From Candidatus Parcubacteria bacterium (GTDB lineage Bacteria > Patescibacteriota > Minisyncoccia > Minisyncoccales > Minisyncoccaceae): 5,624 bases of DNA. The notes under the pieces are model-generated. The model did not search any database. It was not told the DNA's origin and worked only from the letters and a program-made list of their open reading frames with translations. The stretch spans positions 1 to 5,624 of the forward strand of contig JAGOOU010000032.1 of assembly GCA_017992335.1 (NCBI GenBank). Reading direction: 5' to 3'. The position numbers were made by a program, and so were the translations under genes. Within the stretch, counting starts at the first letter, position 1; each line of letters starts with the position of its first letter. Shown piece after piece: positions 1-5,490 of this stretch.

Positions 1-605
1 GAAGAGTTTCTTAAAATGATTTGAACCACTGCTTCTTCTCTTTCTTCAAGCTTGGTTAAAACATTAGTTATAATTGACAAAGAATCTGTTTCTAAATACT
101 TGTAGGTTTTTATTGGTAAAAACAATGGCTTTTTAAGTTTAAAATAGCCACAATTTACATCTTCATTCTGACCAAAAATATTAAAATCTCCTGCTTTTTC
201 TATTTGAGCATCAGGAAATATACTATAAATTTTCTTTTCAATAAAAGTTTCAAAATCTCTTGGCACGGAAACATAAAAGCCAATCTCATTTTTAACCTTA
301 GCTATTTCTAAACTCATCCAAGGTAAAATACCTAAAAAAGACTGCCTTCTTAAAGAAATTAAACTATTGTAAAAATCTTCCATTAATTTAATCCAATCCT
401 TTTCAGTTTTGCTTGCTTGCCTTAATTCATCTTCTGTTTTTGGAGGGATCCTTACAGAGAATAAAACAAAAGACAAAGATTCGTTAAATCTTTTTCTTTC
501 AAATAGTTTTGATAAAAAAATCCACGCAATAATTGCTAAAAAAACTAAGACAAATAGCCCTATTGCTATATAGCCGTATTCTTGAAAATCAAAAACCGAG
601 TTCAT
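1..605 (-). CDS. Partial CPR-type membrane-anchored conjugative/HerA-like ATPase, N-terminal 201 residues
   Basis: The reading frame is open from ATG at 605 to the left edge, so the C-terminus is missing. The visible 201 residues have a short outer segment, one strong hydrophobic helix at about 12-31 (IGLFVLVFLAIIAWIF), then a basic KLFERKR stretch that would face the cytoplasm. The rest is a soluble alpha/beta domain including VRIPPK (51-56), FYVSVPRDF (110-118), LPIKTY (163-168) and LTKLEEREEA (183-192). From memory, this pattern (a VPK-like strand, a 'F-Y-x-x-x-P' strand, then 'PIKT ... LxKLEExEEA') is the N-terminal domain of a protein common in Patescibacteria whose later part is a DUF87/TraG/VirB4-like ATPase, often annotated as type IV secretion. 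The Walker motifs would lie outside the window, so the ATPase assignment is inferred from family memory. The gene is separated from the operon to its right by a candidate terminator and has its own strong promoter. There is no Shine-Dalgarno; see the promoter entry. Confidence 0.72.
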   Translation of the reverse strand, partial: MNSVFDFQEYGYIAIGLFVLVFLAIIAWIFLSKLFERKRFNESLSFVLFSVRIPPKTEDELRQASKTEKDWIKLMEDFYNSLISLRRQSFLGILPWMSLEIAKVKNEIGFYVSVPRDFETFIEKKIYSIFPDAQIEKAGDFNIFGQNEDVNCGYFKLKKPLFLPIKTYKYLETDSLSIITNVLTKLEEREEAVVQIILRNS

Positions 606-611
606 TGGTCT

Positions 612-641
612 ATTATATCATAGATTTGAAAATAAGAGCAA
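612..641 (-). promoter_or_regulatory. Extended -10 sigma70-type promoter for the left-edge ATPase gene, predicted leaderless
   Basis: On the minus strand a perfect TATAAT (612-617) is preceded by TGA (618-620), giving the extended -10 form TGnTATAAT. A weak -35, TTGCTC (636-641), lies 18 nt upstream. Only six bases (AGACCA, 606-611) separate TATAAT from the ATG at 603-605. Initiation 6-7 nt after the -10 would start the transcript at or one base before the A of ATG, leaving no room for a ribosome-binding site. The hexamer and spacing are seen directly; the leaderless mRNA is inferred. Confidence 0.75.
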
Positions 642-642
642 G

Positions 643-681
643 AGTAAAATAAAAAGATGCTACTATTTTCACATCTTATTA
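643..681 (-). terminator. Weak rho-independent terminator candidate after the Nudix gene
   Basis: On the minus strand AAGATG (672-677) can pair with CATCTT (654-659) across a 12-nt loop that contains the TGA stop of the Nudix gene. Three more A-T pairs are possible beyond one mismatch (679-681 with 650-652). The 3' arm runs into TTTATTTTACT (643-653), a U-rich tail. The stem has only two G-C pairs and would be weak. Its position between the end of one transcription unit and the next gene's promoter is what makes it credible. Confidence 0.4.
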
Positions 682-1496
682 AAATAAAGGATAAGCTTTA
701 AGGCATCATGCCATGCAAGCTTCTTTCCTTTTATGAACTCTTTGACAGCTTCTATATCATTATCAACAAAATATATTCTTTTTGTTTCTTTATCCATGAT
801 TAATTTATCAGGATAAGGAATGTTGATATAACAAGCGATCAGGGGCTGCTTTGAACCATAGGAATTATATATCATTCCTAAATAATTAATCTTAACATTA
901 CTAAGGATAATGCCTGTTTCTTCAAAAAGCTCTCTTAGAAGAGTCAAGACTATTGAATATTTTCTTTCTAGATTTTTTTCATTTTCTCCAATGAAAAAAT
1001 CTTTGTTTGGATCAAAGTATCCTCCAGGAAGAAGGGTCATGGCATTTTCATCAAAAGCGGTTTTAGCTCTTTCAGCAAAAAGCATACATCCTTTTGGATG
1101 GTCTGGAGTTGGGTTTGTTATTGCTATTGCTCCTATAGAAAGGGGTAAGCAAATTTCTTTGTCCATTGGAAACTTTCTAAGATTAATCCTTAGAGGTCTA
1201 TCTTCTTGAGTTCCCAAAAATTGAGAAAACTTTGCTTTGCGAAATTTTATTCGCAGAATTGTTTTTTTGTATTTATACATATCAAAAATGCTTCCCAAGC
1301 TTCCATCAAAATCCTTATCATGAGATAAAAGATGTTTTTCCCATTTCCTTTGAATTGATTTTTCTTTTTTAAAAGAAAAATTCATTTTTTTTATTAATTC
1401 ACAAAGCTCAACAGTATCAAAATCTTCGAAAAGAATTTGACCAAGCTGAAGTTGCTCTTCTAGCCCAAGAGTTCTTGCTATTTCAAGGTGCTTCAT
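669..1496 (-). CDS. Divergent Nudix hydrolase-like protein with long N-terminal region
   Basis: A 275-residue protein starting at ATG 1496. Counted from that start, the Nudix signature lies at about 158-195: LLPGGYFDP, an acidic/basic insert, then RELFEETGI. The RE-x-x-EE glutamates that bind metal are present, so hydrolysis of a nucleoside diphosphate linked to another moiety is plausible; the substrate cannot be read from sequence. The canonical spacing GX5EX7RE is broken: about 15 extra residues (NKDFFIGENEKNLERK region) sit between the Gly and the RE, and the usual Glu eight residues before the Arg is Tyr. The core begins near residue 115 (LPLSIGAIAIT). The N-terminal ~110 residues are charged, probably helical at first (HLEIARTLGLEEQLQLGQI) and match no family I know. 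Typical Nudix proteins are 130-200 residues. An upstream in-frame TTG at 1505 was rejected because the candidate promoter would place the transcript start on or after it. The gene follows the AlkD-like gene by 38 nt. Confidence 0.72.
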   Translation of the reverse strand: MKHLEIARTLGLEEQLQLGQILFEDFDTVELCELIKKMNFSFKKEKSIQRKWEKHLLSHDKDFDGSLGSIFDMYKYKKTILRIKFRKAKFSQFLGTQEDRPLRINLRKFPMDKEICLPLSIGAIAITNPTPDHPKGCMLFAERAKTAFDENAMTLLPGGYFDPNKDFFIGENEKNLERKYSIVLTLLRELFEETGIILSNVKINYLGMIYNSYGSKQPLIACYINIPYPDKLIMDKETKRIYFVDNDIEAVKEFIKGKKLAWHDALKLILYFNKM

Positions 1497-1510
1497 TGCT
1501 ACCAATCAAG

Positions 1511-1538
1511 ACAATAACATTTTTTCAGATTATGTCAA
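1511..1538 (-). promoter_or_regulatory. Candidate promoter for the Nudix gene
   Basis: On the minus strand a perfect TTGACA (1533-1538) is followed after 16 nt by TATTGT (1511-1516), which carries an upstream TGT (1517-1519), i.e. an extended -10. The -35 overlaps the TGA stop (1535-1537) of the AlkD-like gene. Initiation about 7 nt downstream would fall near 1503-1504 and give a leader of only about 7-8 nt before ATG 1496, with no Shine-Dalgarno. Chance matches are common in such AT-rich DNA, so this is less secure than the promoter at 612-641. Confidence 0.5.
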
Positions 1539-2218
1539 ATTTTCATAAAATGAGCCCTATCTTTTGGAGAAAACTTTTCAATTGAATACCTTAGCATGGT
1601 CCTTGGCATTTTTTTAGAATATTTGTTCAAAAAATCTTTTTCTATTTTAATATTTCTTTTACCTACTTCTCTTAATGTCCAGCCCACTGCCTTGTGGATT
1701 AAATCGTGCTCATCATATAATAAAATTTCTGCTAAACTTAAAGAGTCTTTAAAATCATTATTTCTAATAAAAGCAAAAGTTGAAATAATAGCAATTCTCT
1801 TTTTCCACAAATCATTTGATCTAGCAAAATTATACAAAAGACTTCTATCTTTATCTAATAAATATTCTCCAACAATTTTTGGAGCAGATAAATCAACCAA
1901 ATCCCAATTATTTATTCTTTTAATATTTTTGACATAAAAATTAAAAGATTTTTCTTTATCTTCTTTGTATTTTAAAATTAAAATCAAAAGAGCGGTTAAC
2001 CTAAATTCATGAATTTCGCTTTTAATTAATTGGTTTAAATCTTTAAAACTAGTATCTTTGTGTTTTTTAGCGACAATTCTTTGCTCAGGAACTTTGACTC
2101 CAATAAAAATATCTCCCTCGCCATATTGACCTTTTCCTGTTTTAAAAAACCAAGATAAATTTTTAGCTTGTTCTTTACTAGACTTTTTGTTTAAGTCTTT
2201 TTTAATTTCTTCTATCAT
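1535..2218 (-). CDS. AlkD-like DNA alkylation repair protein (HEAT-like repeat glycosylase)
   Basis: A 227-residue, all-helical, basic protein of the DNA alkylation repair (AlkC/AlkD) family, close to full family length. AlkD enzymes remove bulky or cationic alkylated purines such as 3- and 7-methylpurines using helical HEAT-like repeats that grip the DNA backbone. Family hallmarks, numbered from ATG 2218: NNWDLVD at 103-109, giving the Trp (105) and Asp (109) that correspond in spacing to W109/D113 of Bacillus cereus AlkD; WKKRIAI at 138-144 with the conserved Arg 141; HKAVGWTLREVG at 175-186 with Trp 180; and MPRTMLRYSIEKF near the C-terminus (204-216). The key residues therefore appear intact. 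An in-frame ATG at 2239 would add seven residues. I prefer 2218 because it makes a 4-nt ATGA overlap with the UppP stop and has a GGAG site at the correct distance. It is the last gene of the tightly coupled cluster. Confidence 0.9.
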   Translation of the reverse strand: MIEEIKKDLNKKSSKEQAKNLSWFFKTGKGQYGEGDIFIGVKVPEQRIVAKKHKDTSFKDLNQLIKSEIHEFRLTALLILILKYKEDKEKSFNFYVKNIKRINNWDLVDLSAPKIVGEYLLDKDRSLLYNFARSNDLWKKRIAIISTFAFIRNNDFKDSLSLAEILLYDEHDLIHKAVGWTLREVGKRNIKIEKDFLNKYSKKMPRTMLRYSIEKFSPKDRAHFMKI

Positions 2219-2937
2219 AACATTGCTCCAATTAAACAAATTATTGCAAAAATAAAGGTGAATAAAGAAAAATCAATTTTCTTTGCCCAGTTTAATATAA
2301 TCTTTAAAGACAGTATTCCAAAAATAAAACTAAAAATTAATGCAATCCAGCCTCCATTAAAAATGAAAACAGGATTCTTAATAAATAAGTATAAAGAAGA
2401 TCCAAAAACAACCGGAGCAGAAATTAAATATGAATATTTTAATATTAGCTCTGGATCTTTTTCAAATAAAGAAAGCCCAAAGATAGTTGAACCAGAACGA
2501 GAAACTCCAGGAATAGCCGAAATGCCCTGAAGAATTCCAACAACAATTTCTGAATATTTTTTATTAACACTAATATTTTTCTTTTGCATGAAAGAAGTAA
2601 AAAGAAGGCCAATACCCATTAGAAATAAAAGCCCTGAGCCCATGGCAACCCCTGAAGCAAATTGATAAATAAAAAATCCTATTGCACCAGATATTATTGT
2701 CACAATAACAAAAAATTTAAAAAAATCTTTATCTTTAATTAAAATTAAATCAATAAAGTCTTTGTAAAAATATATTAAAACAGATAAAAGAGTTCCCAAA
2801 TGAAGGAACAATGCTACGTCTACTGGATTAAAGTCTTTAACTAAAAATTGAGACATCAGAGCAACTACTCCCTCACTTGAAATAGGAATCCACTCAAAAA
2901 CACCCTGAGCAATGCCTAATAAAACGTATTCCCACAT
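2215..2937 (-). CDS. uppP: Undecaprenyl-diphosphatase, UppP/BacA family, variant active site
   Basis: An integral membrane protein of 240 residues with about seven or eight hydrophobic segments. UppP dephosphorylates undecaprenyl pyrophosphate to regenerate the lipid carrier for cell-wall and surface glycan synthesis, and its overexpression gives bacitracin resistance. Two family motifs are visible: QGVFEWIPISSEG (11-23), matching the (E/Q)xxxE-plus-SS region, and PGVSRSGST (143-151) with the essential Arg 147 (R174 in E. coli). Aligned to E. coli, E17 is Gln 11, E21 is Glu 15 and the Ser pair is kept, but the His of the SSxGH motif (H30) is Val 24. The protein is about 30 residues shorter than E. 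coli UppP. Family membership is firm; whether the variant prefers another prenyl or lipid pyrophosphate is unknown. It starts one nt after the PrmC stop codon and overlaps the AlkD-like start by four nt. No clear ribosome-binding site is seen, so translation is probably coupled. Confidence 0.9.
   Translation of the reverse strand: MWEYVLLGIAQGVFEWIPISSEGVVALMSQFLVKDFNPVDVALFLHLGTLLSVLIYFYKDFIDLILIKDKDFFKFFVIVTIISGAIGFFIYQFASGVAMGSGLLFLMGIGLLFTSFMQKKNISVNKKYSEIVVGILQGISAIPGVSRSGSTIFGLSLFEKDPELILKYSYLISAPVVFGSSLYLFIKNPVFIFNGGWIALIFSFIFGILSLKIILNWAKKIDFSLFTFIFAIICLIGAML
2226..2229 (-). promoter_or_regulatory. Shine-Dalgarno GGAG of the AlkD-like gene
   Basis: GGAG on the minus strand lies 7 nt upstream of ATG 2218, inside the 3' end of the UppP coding region. 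It decides between the two in-frame ATGs, since it lies downstream of the 2239 candidate. It is the only convincing Shine-Dalgarno among the starts visible in this window. Confidence 0.7.
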
Positions 2938-2938
2938 G

Positions 2939-3577
2939 TTATTTCTGTATTCTTACAAAACGATATTGATTAAATTGATCTTTAAAAAACTCGTATTGAG
3001 AATAATTATTTTTAATTATTTCTTCTATTTCTTTTAATTGTTCCTTATCAAACTCCATATAAATAACTCCTTTATCTTTTAAAAATAATTTTGCTTTTAA
3101 CAAAAAATCTTTAATAGCATCCATTCCTTCTTGTCCAGAAAAAAGAGCAACATGAGGCTCAAACTCTAATACATCACTTCCAACCTCATTAATGCGGTTT
3201 AAAGCAACGTATGGAGGATTAGCGAATATATAATCATACTGTTTTTCAATATTGGAGAATAAATCTGTTTCTATTACATCATATCTACTATTTTCAATTT
3301 TATTAATCTCTAGATTAATTTTAATTTGATCTCTGAATATTTCTTCTTTTTCTCCAAAATCACAGTAAGAGCTAGGAATATTTTTTAGAATTGAAATTCC
3401 AATGCACCCGGATCCAGAAAATAAATCTAAACAAATTGCATTTTTTTTAATCTCTTTTATTGCTAAAGAAACCCAATATTCTGTTTCTTCTCTTGGAATA
3501 AAAGGTCTTTTGCTCAGATTAATTATGGCTCCTAAAAAATCTTTTTCTCCTTTTATGTATTCTTCGGGTAAATTCAT
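2939..3577 (-). CDS. prmC: PrmC/HemK-type protein-(glutamine-N5) methyltransferase lacking the N-terminal domain
   Basis: A 212-residue class I SAM-dependent methyltransferase. PrmC methylates the Gln of the GGQ motif in peptide-chain release factors and so promotes stop-codon hydrolysis on the ribosome. Visible features: YIKGEKDFLG and PFIPREETEYW (7-35), matching the linker hairpin and 'IPRpETE' motif just before the fold; DLFSGSGCIGIS (51-62), the SAM-binding motif I; and NPPY (120-123), the catalytic motif that positions the target amide. EPHVALFSGQEGMDAIKDF (140-158) is a highly typical PrmC segment. E. coli PrmC has 277 residues, with a helical release-factor-binding domain of about 70 residues at the N-terminus; that domain is absent here. 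The DUF212 stop lies one nt upstream of this ATG, with no room for an extension and no Shine-Dalgarno. A related N5-Gln methyltransferase with another substrate is possible but less likely. Confidence 0.88.
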   Translation of the reverse strand: MNLPEEYIKGEKDFLGAIINLSKRPFIPREETEYWVSLAIKEIKKNAICLDLFSGSGCIGISILKNIPSSYCDFGEKEEIFRDQIKINLEINKIENSRYDVIETDLFSNIEKQYDYIFANPPYVALNRINEVGSDVLEFEPHVALFSGQEGMDAIKDFLLKAKLFLKDKGVIYMEFDKEQLKEIEEIIKNNYSQYEFFKDQFNQYRFVRIQK

Positions 3578-3578
3578 G

Positions 3579-4028
3579 CTAAATAAAAAAGACTAAACTA
3601 CAAATAATTCCAATCAATCCTCCAGCAGATATTTCAACAAGATTATGCCCTAAAATTTCTTTAAGCTTTTCTAAATCTTTCATATTCTTTAAATCAAGGG
3701 ATTCTATTATTTTATTCAGTGATTGAGCCTGTTTTCCAGCCGCTCTTCTTATTACTCTTGCGTCGTAGATAATAAAGAAAGCAAAAACAACAGCAATTCC
3801 AAAAAATCCAGAATCAAAGCCATAAAGCATTCCTGTTGAAGTAGCCATTGCAACTACAGTAGCGCTATGAGAAGAAGGAAACCCTCCTGGTAAAGAATAT
3901 AAATTAAAAGCGAACTTACCTTGCTTTATTGTTAAAACAATTGCTTTTATTGTTTGAGCAATAAACCAAGCCAATCCACTTGATAAAAGAGTCTTATTTA
4001 AAAGCAATTCGATAATAATATTATTCAT
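3579..4028 (-). CDS. Divergent PAP2 family (DUF212) membrane protein
   Basis: A 149-residue membrane protein of the DUF212 / 'divergent PAP2' family, related to acid phosphatase/vanadium haloperoxidase-type enzymes. Motifs: GGFPSSHSA (48-56), the phosphate-binding PSSHS block; IIYDARVIRRAAGKQ (87-100), the typical YDA-x-x-(V/I)RR-x-AG block; and ILGHNLVE (125-132), corresponding to the family's LGHTPxE. Hydrophobic segments lie at about 15-35, 56-70, 74-89 and 133-149. The full motif set at about 150 residues indicates a complete protein. The biochemical role of the family is not settled; a phosphatase acting on a lipid phosphate is the natural guess, and the nearby UppP makes undecaprenyl phosphates a candidate substrate, but this is inference. 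Its ATG overlaps the end of the DUF167 gene by eight nt and its TAG stop is one nt before the PrmC start. Confidence 0.88.
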   Translation of the reverse strand: MNNIIIELLLNKTLLSSGLAWFIAQTIKAIVLTIKQGKFAFNLYSLPGGFPSSHSATVVAMATSTGMLYGFDSGFFGIAVVFAFFIIYDARVIRRAAGKQAQSLNKIIESLDLKNMKDLEKLKEILGHNLVEISAGGLIGIICSLVFFI

Positions 4029-4245
4029 ACTTTATACTAAAAATTTTACTTTTCTGTTTAGCTCCTTTTATTAAAATAACCTTGCTTAAAGAAATTTTAA
4101 AATAATTGGCTAATATTTCTTTAATTCTTTTATTTGCTTCCCCTCTCTCTGGCTTTTCTTTAATCTTTATTTCAAAAGAATCTTCGTCTTTTTTGATAAT
4201 TTCTTCTTTTTTAGAACAAGGAATGGATTTAACTTTAATAAACAT
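4021..4245 (-). CDS. DUF167 / YggU (UPF0235) family protein
   Basis: A small soluble protein of 74 residues, slightly shorter than the usual 75-100 for the family. The family pattern is visible throughout: an N-terminal strand (FIKVKSIP, with Ser-Lys-Lys following where many members have an Asn/Ala-Lys), a second strand FEIKIKEKPERGEAN (24-38) containing the hallmark 'P-x-x-G-x-AN', a helix (KRIKEILANYF), and the closing VILIKGAKQKSKIFSIKY (56-73), matching 'V-x-(I/L)-x-x-G-x-x-S-x-x-K'. The molecular function of the family is unknown. Its ATG directly abuts the TAA of the thioredoxin/CcdA gene, with no Shine-Dalgarno. In many bacteria this family sits beside membrane-protein or housekeeping genes, so its location gives little clue to function. 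Confidence 0.88.
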   Translation of the reverse strand: MFIKVKSIPCSKKEEIIKKDEDSFEIKIKEKPERGEANKRIKEILANYFKISLSKVILIKGAKQKSKIFSIKYE

Positions 4246-5490
4246 TTACGCAAAATTTAATAAACTTGGCTTAAACATAAGGATTATTCCTAAAATCAAA
4301 AGCAATATTCCGGAAATAAGCTTGATTGTTTTAATATATTTTTGCGAAGACTGAGTGATACTTAAAGTTTTTACAGCAAGCAAGAAAATAATCATATCGT
4401 CTAGCATATAGAATATGATATAAATAGCTAAATATAAATAAAAAGACAGTTTGCTTAGTCCAAAATTAGCAAGCATGCCAGTAAAGGTGACCGGAAACCC
4501 CATTGAACAGAAAAGTTCAATCATATTTATTCCAACAGCAATTAATCCTACACTAATTAAACTTAGAGCAATCGGCACTTCTGCCCTTGTTACTTCTTCC
4601 ATCTTTAATAAAAATTTTCTTTGAGTTCTAGAAATGAAATCTTTCTTTACTTCTGCTTCGCAGAATTTGCAAATTACATCTGAATAGTATTCTTTAAGAA
4701 TAGTAATAGCAAAGAAAATCACAAAAACTCCAATTAAGGTAGTAATAAACTTAATATACATTAAAGCTGAAAATAGATTAAACCAAGCAGCAATAAATAA
4801 AAAGTATACTATTCCAGAAACTAAAATAAAGGTTCCGCCAATAAGTAAAACTCTTTTTCTTGTTCCTGAGGTAACTAAAGAAGCTAAAAGAAAAGTCAAA
4901 GCTGCCATGGCGCAAGGATTAAAACCATCTAAAGCACCAAAAAGAACAGCTAGTCCTAATGGCGAAAAGCCAGATACATCAATTTGTCCTATCAAAGGAA
5001 TATTAACTACCCTTTTATCATTTATTTGCGTTGTATTATCTTTCCCCTCATTATCTTGAATAGGGTTAATATCAATGTCTTTTCTTTTTTCAATCATTTG
5101 CTGAATGTTTTTTTCTATCTGCGCATCGGTAATATTATCTTCAAAACCAATAATATATATTTTATCCTCAAATAAAGTTATTGGAACAAGACCCCAAACA
5201 TTCTTGGGAATATCATATTCTTTATACTTTTCTGACATTAATTCAAGGTTTTCTCTTTCTTCTAGGGCATATTTATTAACTTTTAATTGCGGGTACTTGT
5301 CTTTTATTGTATCTAAAAATTCCATTTCACTGTGACAATGAGGACAAGTGGTTAAATAAAACAAATCTATCTCAACTGTTTGAGGAGTAGTTTCATTTTC
5401 ATTCTCTTTATTTTTCGAATCATTATTTGAAAAAATAAAAAAGAACGATAATGCTATTAAAAAAATGGCGATTAAAATCTTTTTTTTCAT
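4246..5490 (-). CDS. Membrane thiol-disulfide protein: thioredoxin domain fused to CcdA/DsbD-like electron-transfer domain
   Basis: A 414-residue fusion. Residues 4-20 form an N-terminal signal anchor with no lipobox Cys. After an acidic Asn-rich linker, a thioredoxin/glutaredoxin fold runs from about 38 to 136: strand VEIDLFYLTTCPHC with the CPHC redox centre (C49, C52) and a cis-proline loop, VPITLF (P103). A second polar linker (137-165) leads to a six-helix membrane domain (about 175-407) of the CcdA/DsbD-beta type, with the two hallmark intramembrane cysteines in GFNPCAMA (C193) and ELFCSMGFP (C328). CcdA/DsbD proteins pass electrons from cytoplasmic thioredoxin across the membrane; the attached outer CPHC domain is the likely acceptor, reducing extracytoplasmic disulfides, or it could work in the oxidising direction. 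An extra CKFC pair (C274, C277) lies in the loop between the third and fourth helices of the membrane domain. The start overlaps the FKBP stop by four nt (ATGA). Confidence 0.9.
   Translation of the reverse strand: MKKKILIAIFLIALSFFFIFSNNDSKNKENENETTPQTVEIDLFYLTTCPHCHSEMEFLDTIKDKYPQLKVNKYALEERENLELMSEKYKEYDIPKNVWGLVPITLFEDKIYIIGFEDNITDAQIEKNIQQMIEKRKDIDINPIQDNEGKDNTTQINDKRVVNIPLIGQIDVSGFSPLGLAVLFGALDGFNPCAMAALTFLLASLVTSGTRKRVLLIGGTFILVSGIVYFLFIAAWFNLFSALMYIKFITTLIGVFVIFFAITILKEYYSDVICKFCEAEVKKDFISRTQRKFLLKMEEVTRAEVPIALSLISVGLIAVGINMIELFCSMGFPVTFTGMLANFGLSKLSFYLYLAIYIIFYMLDDMIIFLLAVKTLSITQSSQKYIKTIKLISGILLLILGIILMFKPSLLNFA

Noticed and set aside
910..1209. Plus-strand open frames at 910-1209, 1596-1937, 2258-2530, 3402-3596, 4106-4354, 4984-5175 and 5105-5335
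   Set aside because: Each lies antisense to a minus-strand gene with clear family motifs, and none shows a recognisable domain of its own. They are the expected by-product of AT-rich coding sequence.
1238..1255. Perfect inverted repeat TGCGAA / TTCGCA with a 6-nt loop inside the Nudix gene
   Set aside because: It lies in coding sequence, has no U-tract and is only 6 bp. An 11-nt piece (TTCGCAGAATT-like) recurs near 4659-4668, but two short matches in AT-rich DNA are not evidence of a site.
1503..1505. In-frame TTG as the start of the Nudix gene (278 residues)
   Set aside because: It has no ribosome-binding site and lies at or before the predicted transcript start; ATG at 1496 is the better codon.
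2237..2239. ATG at 2239 as the start of the AlkD-like gene (234 residues)
   Set aside because: The ATG at 2218 has GGAG at 7 nt and a 4-nt ATGA overlap with UppP, and the extra seven residues are not typical of the family.
4651..4665. Perfect 6-bp hairpin TTCTGC / GCAGAA with a 3-nt loop in the thioredoxin-CcdA gene
   Set aside because: It encodes the FCEAE segment next to the CKFC motif and is adequately explained by codon use; there is no terminator tail.
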